Positions 7,297 to 16,267 of a DNA stretch of 64,000 nt are shown here, one piece after another. The stretch comes from Chloroflexota bacterium. GTDB lineage: Bacteria > Chloroflexota > Dormibacteria > Dormibacterales > Dormibacteraceae. Position 1 is the first letter of the stretch. Each line of letters begins with the position of its first letter. The position numbers were made by a program, and so were the translations under genes. Where the stretch lies: contig VBGP01000008.1 in NCBI GenBank assembly GCA_005880795.1, positions 1-64,000 of the forward strand. Reading direction: 5' to 3'. Under the pieces are notes generated by a model, which worked only from the letters and a program-made list of their open reading frames with translations, did not search any database and was not told where the DNA came from.

Positions 7297-9363
7297 TCAG
7301 GGAGTGTTCGTGGGGTACCACAGGGGCAGGGTCGAGAGGGCCTCGTCCTGATCGACGTCAGGGTCCGGACCGTTGCTGCCGAGCTCATACTGCCAGGCTT
7401 CGATGTTGCCGGCGCAGCCTGTGTCATACGGGGCGTAGTTGGGTGCAGAAGACTTTGCATAGCCACCCAGGAGCGATGGCTCGAACGACCACAGATCAGA
7501 GCCCGTGGCTATGTTCGGCAGGGACGTGACTGCGGTGCACCACGCTGCGGCAAACTCGCTGCCGGAAGTGCCGTTGCCGTAGAACGCCGGCACATAACCC
7601 GCTCGGCTCACGCCGTCAAACCAGCCTTCGATGAAACCAGAGTCCACGGATCCGGCCCCTGGGCACGCGTCGCCATACGGCTCGATATCGATGGCCAGCA
7701 GGCGACCGTTCGGAATGCCGATCCGCTGTGCAGCGGCAACTGCCTCGGCCGCATAACGGTGACCTGTTTCGTAATAGGAGACGTTCGAGCAGTTGTAGTC
7801 GTTGTAGATGGGGAGTATGCCCATATGGTTGCGGGCTGCCAGCGCCACCTCTGCGGAGCTGATCCCCGGGCAAACCGTGTTGGTGAGATAGCGTCCCCAG
7901 AAATCTGGCACCCCAAGAGTGCTGACCACGGATGGATACACCTCCTGGCCGCTAGGGTCGCCGGTGAAAGCCTTGCACGAATCAACGCCCCAAAGGAGGT
8001 GCGTAGGTTCGACGGCCACCGACCGAGCCTGGATGTCGACCAGGCCTGGAGTTCCAGTGCTGCCCTGGCCGTGTGCCGGCTGTGCGCCTTGCGCCGCTGA
8101 GGGAAGTGCGCCGATGACGGCGGTATAGGTGGGGGTGGTTCCGCCGCTAATCCAGGTGTGCACTCTGCATGTGTCGCCAGACTTGCATGCGTGATCTACG
8201 AGACGTCCTTTGTCGTCGTAGATGCCGACCACCCATGGAGTGTCGGTCAGGTCGGCATTGCTGACCGCCTTCAGGTAGACGGCTCCGCCGGTTGCCGGCC
8301 CGATAGATGTAGCAGACAAACTCACGTTGAGCCACGTCACGTATACAGGAGAGGACACGGCCTCAGGCTGGCCGTTGACATAGCCGACGATCTCGTGAAC
8401 GCCGCCGGACGAGGCCCTCATTGATGTTGTGCAGACCGTGCCGCGGCTGCAGTACGTCAGTCTCGAGTTCGTGGTGAGGTCATAGATCTCCAGCCAGCGC
8501 CCGGTCCCGTAGACGTCGACAGTAGAGGTGGCGACCAGGGTGACGGCTTGGCCCTGGCCCAGAACCGTGCGGCTCGCGGTAATGCTGCTGTTCAACCACC
8601 CGACGCTGACCTTGTTCGACGACACCGCGCTCGCGGCGTCAGGAATTTGCGAGGTAGGTCGAGTGGCGAACGCCGTGAAGTCATGAACGCCGGCGCTGGC
8701 GGAATAGGCGACGCTGCATCGGTTGCCCTGCACGCAGGCCGCCACGACCACTCGTGATGTTTGATCGAATATCTCGATCGCCATGCCGGTCCCTGACGTA
8801 CTGGAGCTGGCGGTCGCACTGAGCAGCACCTGGGCCCCGGCGCGAAGCGTGGTGGCGTCCGCCGTCAGAACCACGTGGTCAGGTCCGTGCACCCCCAGGG
8901 ACGCGCCGGGAACGCTGGGTATGACGAGTGGGCCGGAGGCTCGAGCCTTGCTTGGCCCGTCGGGCTGAATTACTTCATTGCTGCAGGTAGCTGGAGTCGG
9001 CGGTACCTGCTCCGTGCCGGTGGAGGTACAAGCCGTCTGCCCAACTGGTGTGACTGCCGTTCCAGGGGGAGCCGAGGCGGGCGAGGTGGAGGTGCTGCAA
9101 GCGGACGCCGCACCCGAGTCGGGGCAAGGCTGGAGGCCGGATGGAACCGCCAGGCTCGGATCAACGCGATTTGCAGTCTGGACCGTGCAGTCGTTGGACG
9201 ATTCGCAGATTGCAATATCTGAATGAAGCGGAGGGACCGCAAGGACCGCCGGAGCAGCAAACGCCACGATTGTCATGTGATTGGCGATGGCGACCAAGCC
9301 GAATCCGAAATGGGCGGTCGGCCGCGTTCGAAAAGTCGTGAAAAGCCGTCGAATTGAGTGCAC
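7297..9363 (-). CDS. Secreted protein with Ig-like repeats and C-terminal DUF1906 (Rv2525c-like) glycoside-hydrolase fold
   Basis: About 688 residues. The N-terminus has a basic stretch, then a hydrophobic segment ending VLAVP, consistent with a signal peptide. The middle carries at least three repeats of about 95 residues that begin with TASR or ISLSAT-like strands and contain paired cysteines (ACVQGNRC, TYCSRGTVC, HACKSGDTC); I read these as Ig-like beta domains. The last 215 residues, from LLWGVDSCKAF, match the DUF1906 / GH25-like barrel found in Rv2525c, including LLAIDIEPYGDAC. A role in the cell wall is inferred. GTG 9363 is preferred because GGGGG lies 5 bases upstream; the frame continues to GTG 9390 without a ribosome site. 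Confidence 0.75.
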   Translation of the reverse strand: MHSIRRLFTTFRTRPTAHFGFGLVAIANHMTIVAFAAPAVLAVPPLHSDIAICESSNDCTVQTANRVDPSLAVPSGLQPCPDSGAASACSTSTSPASAPPGTAVTPVGQTACTSTGTEQVPPTPATCSNEVIQPDGPSKARASGPLVIPSVPGASLGVHGPDHVVLTADATTLRAGAQVLLSATASSSTSGTGMAIEIFDQTSRVVVAACVQGNRCSVAYSASAGVHDFTAFATRPTSQIPDAASAVSSNKVSVGWLNSSITASRTVLGQGQAVTLVATSTVDVYGTGRWLEIYDLTTNSRLTYCSRGTVCTTSMRASSGGVHEIVGYVNGQPEAVSSPVYVTWLNVSLSATSIGPATGGAVYLKAVSNADLTDTPWVVGIYDDKGRLVDHACKSGDTCRVHTWISGGTTPTYTAVIGALPSAAQGAQPAHGQGSTGTPGLVDIQARSVAVEPTHLLWGVDSCKAFTGDPSGQEVYPSVVSTLGVPDFWGRYLTNTVCPGISSAEVALAARNHMGILPIYNDYNCSNVSYYETGHRYAAEAVAAAQRIGIPNGRLLAIDIEPYGDACPGAGSVDSGFIEGWFDGVSRAGYVPAFYGNGTSGSEFAAAWCTAVTSLPNIATGSDLWSFEPSLLGGYAKSSAPNYAPYDTGCAGNIEAWQYELGSNGPDPDVDQDEALSTLPLWYPTNTP

Positions 9364-9482
9364 TGATACCCCCGTTTGGCGCGCACCCACGGATCGGGTC
9401 GCGCTAGATGTCAGGGGGAACCTAAGGGCGGTGGGCCAGTGCGCCCACGGCGCTTGGGTTAATTAGCCTGAAGCGTTGTCAA

Positions 9483-9501
9483 TTGCCCTGAATCAGGGCA
9501 A
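9483..9501. promoter_or_regulatory. 19-bp perfect palindrome, candidate operator
   Basis: TTGCCCTGAATCAGGGCAA is a perfect 9-1-9 dyad. It lies 120 bases upstream of the secreted glycosidase start and is not followed by a T-run on either strand, so it looks more like a protein-binding site than a terminator. A related half (GCCTGA) sits at 9468-9473. The regulator is unknown. Confidence 0.45.
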
Positions 9502-9592
9502 AGAAGGGGGCTTTTGCAACTTCCGGCTCCAGCCGGTGCGGGTGCCGGTGGCGGAGGCATTCTGACTGAAACGCCGCCGCTTGACCAGTCCC

Positions 9593-9629
9593 GCAAAAAG
9601 CGAAGCAGCCCGGGGCAGTGGGCTGCTTC
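9593..9629 (-). terminator. Rho-independent terminator of the 9659-9883 gene
   Basis: GAAGCAGCCC at 9602-9611 pairs perfectly with GGGCTGCTTC at 9620-9629. On the minus strand the stem is followed by GCTTTTTGCGG, a proper U-tract. It lies 30 bases past the stop of the small membrane protein gene, which supports that gene being real. Confidence 0.85.
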
Positions 9630-9658
9630 TGTCAGTTAGAACGTCGGGCCGAGGGCGA

Positions 9659-9883
9659 CTACGGGCTCGCGTGCACGGCGCCCAGCACGTTCCCGTACAT
9701 GACTCCCAGCGCGAGCAAACCAAGGAGCGAAAGCAGGACGAGCACGAAGGCCCGCGCGCATGCGTCCATCAGCCAGGAGTCCTCGGTCGAGTCCGAATCG
9801 GCGACGTTCCAACGCCGCCCGTAGAGGCCGGCCCTCACGGACAGGGCGATGGTCGCCAGCAGGATGATGAATAGAACAGCCAT
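9659..9883 (-). CDS. Small two-helix membrane protein
   Basis: 74 residues, not recognised. Two hydrophobic helices (about 2-18 and 46-68) flank a hydrophilic acidic loop containing RRWNVADSDSTEDSW. The frame is open much further upstream, but codon use and residue composition look natural only from the ATG at 9883. The gene is followed by a perfect hairpin with U-tract, which supports transcription from this strand. It is divergent from the membrane protein that precedes the second PBP. Its function is unknown; a small envelope regulator is one possibility. Confidence 0.55.
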   Translation of the reverse strand: MAVLFIILLATIALSVRAGLYGRRWNVADSDSTEDSWLMDACARAFVLVLLSLLGLLALGVMYGNVLGAVHASP

Positions 9884-9962
9884 GAGATGAGTCGAGGGCG
9901 TGGACGCCGAGCGGGTCAGCCTCCACGCCATCCAGACAACGCGCCGCGGACCGAATGTGAAC

Positions 9963-10973
9963 ATGTCGGGCGCAGTCAGTTTGTGCCCGATGGCACGTGC
10001 CATTAAGGACGCGAGCGCGCCTGCGCCGGCCAATACTCGCGCCGGGGGAGGCGTTCTTCTAGGCGTGGGAGTCCCGCTGCTATTGCAATTTTCGATCGCC
10101 TTGTTCACCGGCATGGTGGCGGCCACTTTTGTGCCGCCCGTCAGGAGATCGATTCCCAAGCTCGTGGAGATCCTGCTTTGGGCGGGCTTCGTGAGCGTGT
10201 GCGTGCTCGGTGTGGCGAGCATCACGGATCCCAACGCTCGTGAGCTCAGCGCATCGGCGGCATGGGGCGCGGACCAGATCATCAACACCGTGGTCGGCCT
10301 GACCCTGGGAGGGTTTGGCGGCTGGATCCTGGACCATCGCTTTCCAATCGCGAGCTGGTTGGTGATCCTCGCCGGCGCCGACATTTTTGCCCTCATGTTT
10401 CTCCGCTCGATGCGCAGCGCCCAGCCATGGCGGCCGCGGGTCAGGCTGCGTGAGTGGATGGAGCTGCCGGTCGCCGAGCCGACCGCGGTCGTGGCGCGTC
10501 GCCGGCTTGCCCTGGCGGACCCGCTAGCTGATGTGAACCGAAGGCTTGTCGCCGCCGGCGCGATCGCTGGGACGGTGGCACTGGCGGCGCTCATCGATCT
10601 TTCGATCTGGGTGCGCGACGTCATGGTCCCGCGAGAGGCTCGCCGGCTGGCGGAGGTCGCGGTCGCCGGCCGGGTCGAATCCCAGGCTCGCCTGGAAGGA
10701 CTGCGTGACGCGACCGCGCACCTCCAGTACGCGGCGCGCTCCTGGTATGCGGCCGCGGGCGGGCCCGCGATCAACGGTCTCGCCGTCAAGGCGCGCGCGG
10801 CAAAGCAAGGCCTGAGCCCAGGCGCTCTGCGACCGGGTCAGGTGATCGACTTCCACGCGCTCATGAGCGCGCAATCGCTCGGCTGGTACGGACCCTTGAA
10901 CACCGCACCGAAAGAGTCACCGGGGGAACAAGATGACGCTGAATCACAACGACCAGATAGTCTGGCCTCGTAG
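9963..10973 (+). CDS. Multi-pass membrane protein of unknown function upstream of a PBP
   Basis: About 336 residues, not recognised. Hydrophobic segments lie roughly at residues 28-50, 68-85, 100-120, 125-145 and near 200-220. A soluble, helix-rich C-terminal part of about 100 residues is rich in Ala, Arg and Glu. The 3' end overlaps the start of the second PBP gene by 41 bases in another frame, so the two are almost certainly one operon and an envelope role is likely. The start is uncertain: GTG 9900 and ATG 9990 share the frame and none has a convincing Shine-Dalgarno. Confidence 0.6.
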   Translation: MSGAVSLCPMARAIKDASAPAPANTRAGGGVLLGVGVPLLLQFSIALFTGMVAATFVPPVRRSIPKLVEILLWAGFVSVCVLGVASITDPNARELSASAAWGADQIINTVVGLTLGGFGGWILDHRFPIASWLVILAGADIFALMFLRSMRSAQPWRPRVRLREWMELPVAEPTAVVARRRLALADPLADVNRRLVAAGAIAGTVALAALIDLSIWVRDVMVPREARRLAEVAVAGRVESQARLEGLRDATAHLQYAARSWYAAAGGPAINGLAVKARAAKQGLSPGALRPGQVIDFHALMSAQSLGWYGPLNTAPKESPGEQDDAESQRPDSLAS

Positions 10974-13017
10974 GGGAAACGGAACACGTCGGCGCGCCAG
11001 CGCGCCGCAGGTTCTGAGCAAGGGCAGGGTTTCGCGACCAGCCAGCTGGCTCGTCCGGCTGTTCATCCTGCTCGTGATCGCCGTGCCCAGCCTGATCATT
11101 ACTTCACCGGGCTACGTCGCGTTCGCGGACAAGCTGCCCGACCCGAGCCAGGTGGACTCGGCCGTTGCAGAGGACACCCTGATCTATGCGTCCGACAACA
11201 AGACGCTGCTCGCGGACCTGCACCCGCCGGGTTACCAGAGCTACTACGAACCGCTGACGGAGATGGGCACCCTTCTCCCTGAGGCGGTCATCTCGATCGA
11301 GGACCACAACTTCTATTCGGAGCCGGGCATCGACCCGCAGGGAATCATGCGCGCATCGATCGTCGACTATCAGTCCGGGTCCGCGGTCGAAGGCGCCTCG
11401 ACGATCACCCAGCAATTGGTAAAGCTGCGTCTGGTCGGCAGCAAGGCGTCGCTTGACCGCAAGATGCGCGAGGCGCTGCTCGCGTTCGAGATCGAGCGCC
11501 ACTATACGAAGGCGCAGATCCTCGAGTGGTACTTGAACAGCGTGTTCTTCGCTAACACCGCATGGGGCACCGCGGCCGCGTCGAAGATCTATTTCCACAA
11601 GGCGACCAAGGACCTCGACCTGGCGCAGGCGTCGATGCTCGCCGGGATCATCCGCGGTCCGACGATCTACAACCCGCTCGTCAACTGGACGTCCGCCAAG
11701 AACCGGCAGAAGATCGTGCTCGACGCGATGATCCGCGACGGCAAGATCACCGCGTCGGACGCCGCTCAGGCCTTCGCGGAAGACCTCTCGCATCCGATCC
11801 ACATGTTCATGCCCACGAACTCGGTCTCGGCCCCGGCTTTCGTGAACTACGTGACGGCAGAGCTGATCGCGCGGTTCGGCAAGGAGGCCACGTACAGTGG
11901 CGGGCTCCGGGTCGTTACAACGCTCAACGTCCAGCTGCAGTCGATCGGTCAGAGCATCGTCGGCGGCACGATTGCGTCGCTGGCGTACCGCAGGGTCACC
12001 CAGGGCGCGCTCGTCGCGCTGGACCCGACCTCGGGCGCGATCGTGACCATGGTTGGCTCGGCGAATGCCTACGCCTACGGTGGGCAGTACAACCTCGCCG
12101 TCTGGCCGCCCCGCAACCCGGGATCCTCGATGAAGATCTTTACGTACACGGCGGCCATTGCGAGCGGCAAGTACACGATGACCACGCCGATCGTCGACAG
12201 CCGGTTCTCCTATCGCGATCCGATTTCAGGCGAGGTATACGCGCCGCAGAACTATGACGGGCGGACTCATGGTACGTGCCAGCTGCAGGCATGCATGGGC
12301 AACTCGCTCAACATCCCGGCGGTGAAGGTCGAGCTCGGCATCGGCGTCTCGACCGTCGTGCAGATGGCGCGGACAATGGGAGCTCCGCCATACCAGCTTC
12401 ACGGAACCGATGCCAACGGCTTTCCGAACTACACCAGCGACGACCCGATCAACACCTTCGGTCCATCGCTGACGCTCGGCGGCTACGGCGAGACTCCGCT
12501 GCAGATGGCCACGGGCGCCTCGGTGCTCGCCACGCAGGGCATCCTCCGTCAGCCGTATTCGATCACCGTCGTCACCAAAAACGACAGTCTCGTGTACGCG
12601 CACCAGTACAGCGCGGGCCAGCAAGTGATCGATCCGCGAGTCGCATACATCATGGAGCAGATCATGTCCAACGACAACAACCGCGCCATGATCTTCGGCC
12701 GCAACTCGCTGCTCACTCTTCCAGGACGTCACGTCGGCACGAAGACGGGAACCTCTGACTCGTTCGCCGACGCCTGGACGGTCGGTTACACGCCGCACCT
12801 TGTCACTGCCGTGTGGGGTGGCAACGCCAACTGGAACCTGAAGATGACCAAGAACTCGGACAGCTACTACATCGCGGCGCCGATGTGGCACCCCTTCATG
12901 CAGCAGGCGCTCGACACCCTCGGCCTCGGCGACGAGTGGTACAGCGAACCGGCTGGCCTGATCAACCAGAGCTGTCACGGCCAGATGGCGTACTACCTGC
13001 CGGGCACCCACTGCTAG
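10933..13017 (+). CDS. Bifunctional class A penicillin-binding protein, second copy
   Basis: A 694-residue peptidoglycan glycosyltransferase/transpeptidase. A cytoplasmic basic tail and a transmembrane helix (about 40-58) precede GT51, with catalytic Glu123 in SIEDHNFY and GASTITQQLVK. The transpeptidase has SSMK (nucleophile Ser398), SLN of MGNSLNIPAV and KTG at about 604-606. The end, SCHGQMAYYLPGTHC, carries two cysteines and lacks the Ser/Pro tail of the first PBP. The two PBPs share domain order but differ clearly in sequence. ATG 10933 has GGGGGA 6 bases upstream and lies inside the preceding gene. Confidence 0.93.
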   Translation: MTLNHNDQIVWPRRGNGTRRRASAPQVLSKGRVSRPASWLVRLFILLVIAVPSLIITSPGYVAFADKLPDPSQVDSAVAEDTLIYASDNKTLLADLHPPGYQSYYEPLTEMGTLLPEAVISIEDHNFYSEPGIDPQGIMRASIVDYQSGSAVEGASTITQQLVKLRLVGSKASLDRKMREALLAFEIERHYTKAQILEWYLNSVFFANTAWGTAAASKIYFHKATKDLDLAQASMLAGIIRGPTIYNPLVNWTSAKNRQKIVLDAMIRDGKITASDAAQAFAEDLSHPIHMFMPTNSVSAPAFVNYVTAELIARFGKEATYSGGLRVVTTLNVQLQSIGQSIVGGTIASLAYRRVTQGALVALDPTSGAIVTMVGSANAYAYGGQYNLAVWPPRNPGSSMKIFTYTAAIASGKYTMTTPIVDSRFSYRDPISGEVYAPQNYDGRTHGTCQLQACMGNSLNIPAVKVELGIGVSTVVQMARTMGAPPYQLHGTDANGFPNYTSDDPINTFGPSLTLGGYGETPLQMATGASVLATQGILRQPYSITVVTKNDSLVYAHQYSAGQQVIDPRVAYIMEQIMSNDNNRAMIFGRNSLLTLPGRHVGTKTGTSDSFADAWTVGYTPHLVTAVWGGNANWNLKMTKNSDSYYIAAPMWHPFMQQALDTLGLGDEWYSEPAGLINQSCHGQMAYYLPGTHC

Positions 13018-13031
13018 ACGCACAGAAGAAG

Positions 13032-13220
13032 GTGCAGGCCAGGTTCGACAAGGCGGGCAGAAGGCTTCCCGACACGGGTTATGGCTGCGGCTGCCAGCTG
13101 TGCGCCGACTCGAACGCGCCGCGATACGAGCGCCGGGAGGATCCGGGCCGTGAGTCTCGAGTGTGGAGTCCGCTGCGCCGGCGCCTTATCGGCATGTTCA
13201 GGAGCGAAGCGGCGGGCTGA
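13032..13220 (+). CDS. Possible small Cys-containing protein
   Basis: A 62-codon frame starting with GTG 14 bases after the PBP stop. It has natural-looking composition, G/C-rich third positions and a CGCQLC cysteine cluster that could bind metal. AGAAGAAG abuts the GTG directly, which is a poor Shine-Dalgarno spacing. It may be a third gene of the PBP operon or chance. A weak hairpin (CGCGCGC at 13224, complement at 13236) follows directly. Confidence 0.3.
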   Translation: MQARFDKAGRRLPDTGYGCGCQLCADSNAPRYERREDPGRESRVWSPLRRRLIGMFRSEAAG

Positions 13221-13256
13221 TTTCGCGCGCCGGACGCGCGCGGTTCTCTCTTCGGG

Positions 13257-13865
13257 TCAGCCCCCTACGGCGAAGCCACGTTCCGCGACGCTCTCTTCGA
13301 GGGCGGCCTGCGGACCATATGAGTGCTTCAGCATCACGCGCAGCCGCTCCTTCGCCACGGCGAGCCTCGAAGCCACCGTACGCTCCGGAATACCGAGGGC
13401 CTGCGCGATTGCGCGGTTGGTGTAGCCGTGGTAGTGGCGCAGCACGATGGCGGCGGCCTGCTTCGGCGGCAGCTTGGCCAGGGCGATTGCCAGGTCGCGG
13501 TGTTCGACGACCTCTTGCGGATCGGGCGCCAGGCCCGGCCGGCCCAACCGGCGAATCACCTCGCCGACCTCGCGCAGTCGCATCTTGCGCTGGTACGAGA
13601 CAGCGGCGTTGATCGCGATGCGATGGACCCACGCTTCGGCCGGTGCGATTGGCTGCCACGTAGCCCACTTCTTGTACGCACGCTCAAACGCGTCCTGGGC
13701 GCAGTCCTCTGCTGCGGCCCTGTCGCCGAGCATGCCCGTGAGCGTGCCGAGGATCTTGCCGTACGACGCTTGATAGAGACGCTCGAAGTCCGCTTCGTTG
13801 CCGGCCCGGTAGCTGGTCGTTGGCTCTTTCGTCTCGCCGGGGCTCGCAGAGATCGGGTCCGCCAT
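13257..13865 (-). CDS. ECF-type RNA polymerase sigma factor (SigE-like)
   Basis: 202 residues. Region 2 spans about 25-95, with the core-binding element AEDCAQDAFERAYKKW and HRIAINAAVSYQRK. Region 4 spans about 130-180, with LPPKQAAAIVLRHYHGYT and the recognition helix of IPERTVASRL. It directs RNA polymerase to a specific promoter set. About 25 C-terminal residues extend past region 4. No anti-sigma gene lies downstream, where the next gene is the convergent PBP operon. A close paralogue lies at 58853-59404. ATG 13865 has GGGGGG about 12 bases upstream, a loose spacing. Confidence 0.88.
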   Translation of the reverse strand: MADPISASPGETKEPTTSYRAGNEADFERLYQASYGKILGTLTGMLGDRAAAEDCAQDAFERAYKKWATWQPIAPAEAWVHRIAINAAVSYQRKMRLREVGEVIRRLGRPGLAPDPQEVVEHRDLAIALAKLPPKQAAAIVLRHYHGYTNRAIAQALGIPERTVASRLAVAKERLRVMLKHSYGPQAALEESVAERGFAVGG

Positions 13866-14024
13866 ATCGTTCGTTAACCCCCCGTGAGTTCGGTGAGCAC
13901 GCGCTCCGCCTGGCTCTAACTTTCCGCCTGAGAAAGGGTTTGGGTCGCCGTACCGATGGGCGGATTTTGGCTAACTCAGTTGCAGTAGCAGGTGTCGGGG
14001 TGCCCCGCGACGTTTTCAAGAGAG

Positions 14025-15521
14025 ATGAATCCTGGGGCAGACTCCGGCGGAACGTACGCGGCGGAGGTGCTGGCAACCCTCGCCAGCGGCCTCAGCGTGG
14101 ACGCAACCGAGAGTGGCCGGAAGGCTCTCGAGGTCGTTCGCGCACGTTCGCCCGAGCTGATCGCGATCGGCGAACAGACCGGCGAGGACCTCGTCACGAC
14201 CTCCGCGGGCTTCATCGACATGATGCTCGCCGCGCTGCGCAACGACATCGAGCTGCCGTGGCTGGACTTCGAGCAGCGATCGCGAGACTACGGCCGGCTC
14301 CGGGCGGCGCAGGGGCTGCCGCTCGAGTTGCTGATCGATGTGCTCGCCGTCTACAGGCGAGCGACGATAGAGCTCCTTTCGCGGCCCATCCAGGGCAAGG
14401 CGCACTACGACGAGATCATCGCCATGGCGCAGGGCCGACTCGAGGACGTCACCGAGCGATTGACCACCGCGATCGCGCGCGGCTACCTCGACCACATCGA
14501 CGAAGAACACCGCGCGCGCGAAAGCGAGATGTACGGCCTGGCCGCGATTGTGAACGCCATGGGACGCTCCCTCGACCTGGGCGAAACCGCGGAGGTCGCG
14601 CTGATCGAAGCCCTCGCCGCGCTTCGGTTGAGCACCGGGGCATTGTGGCTGCGGGAGCGCTCGTCAAACAAGCTCATCCATACGGTCGGCCTCGACGCAG
14701 ACCAGGTCGATGACTTCGCGCGTCAGGTCGGACCGCATGTCAAGGCGTCGGCGTCGGCGGTCGGTAGGGCGGAGTCGCAGGTGGACCGCATCTCCGGCCA
14801 GGAATGGAACGCGCTGCGCGCGCAGCTTCGCGTGCGCGGCCGGACGGTGGGAATGATGACCGTCGCGACGATGGTCGATCGCGTGTTTGGCGCATCCGAC
14901 CTGCTCTTCATGGCGGCTGTCGCGGACCAGGTGGCCATCGCAATCGACCGCGCACGGCAGTTCGCCAGCGAGGCGCGCACCGACCATCTCACCGGCCTTG
15001 CGAACCGCCGCGAGTTCGAGCGGGTGATGGAGCGTGAGGTCGCTCTAGCTGAGCGGCACAATCGCCGGCTTTCGCTGATGATGATCGACCTCGACAACCT
15101 GAAGCGGATCAATGACCGGCTCGGGCACAGCGCCGGCGACGGAGCGCTGAAGATCGTCGCCCAGCAGCTGCAGCGGGTCGTACGCGCGTCCGATGTATGC
15201 GCCCGCGTGGGAGGCGACGAGTTCGCGGTCGCGATGCCGGAGACGGACCTGGACCGGGCTCGTGATGTGGCGCTCCGGCTGCGCCGTGCGATCGACCAGG
15301 CCGCGTTGGGGATGCGCGCACCGGAGCACGTGGAGGTCAGCGTCGGCATCGCCGCGTGGCGGCCCGGTCAGGACTGGCAAGCGATCTACCAGGCCTCGGA
15401 CAGCGACCTGTACGAGGACAAGCGGCGGCGCAAGACGGTGCGGCGCTGGCAGCAGGAGGACCAACCGACGATTCGGGTCCTGGGCCGCGGCGGGAGCCGG
15501 CGGAGGGTGTCGGGGGCGTAG
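14025..15521 (+). CDS. Diguanylate cyclase with GAF domain (GGDEF protein)
   Basis: About 498 residues. It makes cyclic di-GMP from two GTP. The N-terminal 150 residues are a helical, RsbR/PucR-like sensor region. A GAF-like domain follows at about 175-315, then GGDEF at about 320-480. The active-site loop is VGGDEFAV, intact, and an RASD inhibitory I-site sits five residues before it, so product feedback is expected. No EAL domain is present. The protein lacks transmembrane helices and is probably cytosolic. A longer start at GTG 13992 is possible; ATG 14025 has only a weak purine-rich site. The gene is divergent from the sigma factor. Confidence 0.9.
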   Translation: MNPGADSGGTYAAEVLATLASGLSVDATESGRKALEVVRARSPELIAIGEQTGEDLVTTSAGFIDMMLAALRNDIELPWLDFEQRSRDYGRLRAAQGLPLELLIDVLAVYRRATIELLSRPIQGKAHYDEIIAMAQGRLEDVTERLTTAIARGYLDHIDEEHRARESEMYGLAAIVNAMGRSLDLGETAEVALIEALAALRLSTGALWLRERSSNKLIHTVGLDADQVDDFARQVGPHVKASASAVGRAESQVDRISGQEWNALRAQLRVRGRTVGMMTVATMVDRVFGASDLLFMAAVADQVAIAIDRARQFASEARTDHLTGLANRREFERVMEREVALAERHNRRLSLMMIDLDNLKRINDRLGHSAGDGALKIVAQQLQRVVRASDVCARVGGDEFAVAMPETDLDRARDVALRLRRAIDQAALGMRAPEHVEVSVGIAAWRPGQDWQAIYQASDSDLYEDKRRRKTVRRWQQEDQPTIRVLGRGGSRRRVSGA

Positions 15522-15615
15522 TTAGGGCGTAGTTAGGGGTTTGAGTCTGCCCTCCCCCTCCGTGCCCCGCAGGGGCGCGGCCCCCATGAATCGGGAGGAG
15601 ACTTTTCTATTCTCT

Positions 15616-16254
15616 TTATTCCACCAGGGCTAGTTCGCGCGCTTTGACGATTGCTTCTAGTTTTGAGTGCACTCCCAGTTTGCTGCCCAGGCTGCGGATG
15701 TGCGTGCGCACGGTCGTATAGCTGATCCCGAGCCGGCTCGCAATCTCGCGGCTGGACGTGCCTTCCGCCATGAGGCGAAGCACTTCTTTCTCTCGGGGAG
15801 TGAGCCGCTCGAGCTGCGATTCGACCTCGCGCCGGCTGTTCAGCAGCTGCGCGATGGAGCGCGGCGTGAAAAGAGTGCCTCCCTGGGCGACGGTGCGAAT
15901 CGCGTCGACCACCTCCTGCGCGGCGCGGGACTTGTGGATGAACGCGCTGGCGCCCGCCTCGAGTGCGGCGAACCGCGCCGCGTCGCTGTCCTCCCGGGTC
16001 AGGAAGATGAGCTTGGTCTCAGGCCGCAGCTGGCGGATGCCGGTCGCGGCGTCGGCGCCGGTCCCGTCCGTCAGCCGGAAGTCGATCAACACCAGGTCGG
16101 GTTTGAGCTCCGCGGCACGAGCGATCGACTCCGAGACCGAACCCGAGTGCCCTATCACCGTCATGTCTTCCTGGTCGTTGATGAGCGCTGCCAGACCTTC
16201 GGCCACCACCTGGTGGTCCTCGACGATGAGCACGCGAGTCGTTGCGCTCTTCAT
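15616..16254 (-). CDS. NarL/FixJ-family response regulator
   Basis: 212 residues. The receiver domain (about 5-120) has acidic VEDHQ, phospho-acceptor Asp in LVLIDFRL, Thr in IFLTRED and Lys in FIHKS. The LuxR-type helix-turn-helix (about 145-205) carries LTPREKEVLRLMAEG and SYTTVRTHIRSL. It starts at ATG 16254, 13 bases after the histidine kinase stop, with GACGGGA in front, so kinase and regulator form one operon. The signal and targets are not visible from sequence. Confidence 0.92.
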   Translation of the reverse strand: MKSATTRVLIVEDHQVVAEGLAALINDQEDMTVIGHSGSVSESIARAAELKPDLVLIDFRLTDGTGADAATGIRQLRPETKLIFLTREDSDAARFAALEAGASAFIHKSRAAQEVVDAIRTVAQGGTLFTPRSIAQLLNSRREVESQLERLTPREKEVLRLMAEGTSSREIASRLGISYTTVRTHIRSLGSKLGVHSKLEAIVKARELALVE

Positions 16255-16267
16255 TCCCGTCGCCACT

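Noticed and set aside
9884-10789. Minus-strand extension of the small membrane protein to 376 codons
   Set aside because: Composition is Arg/Ser/Thr-rich without structure, and it lies antisense to a membrane protein with clear helices.
13323-13877. Plus-strand frame of 184 codons
   Set aside because: Antisense to the ECF sigma factor, which has both conserved regions on the minus strand.
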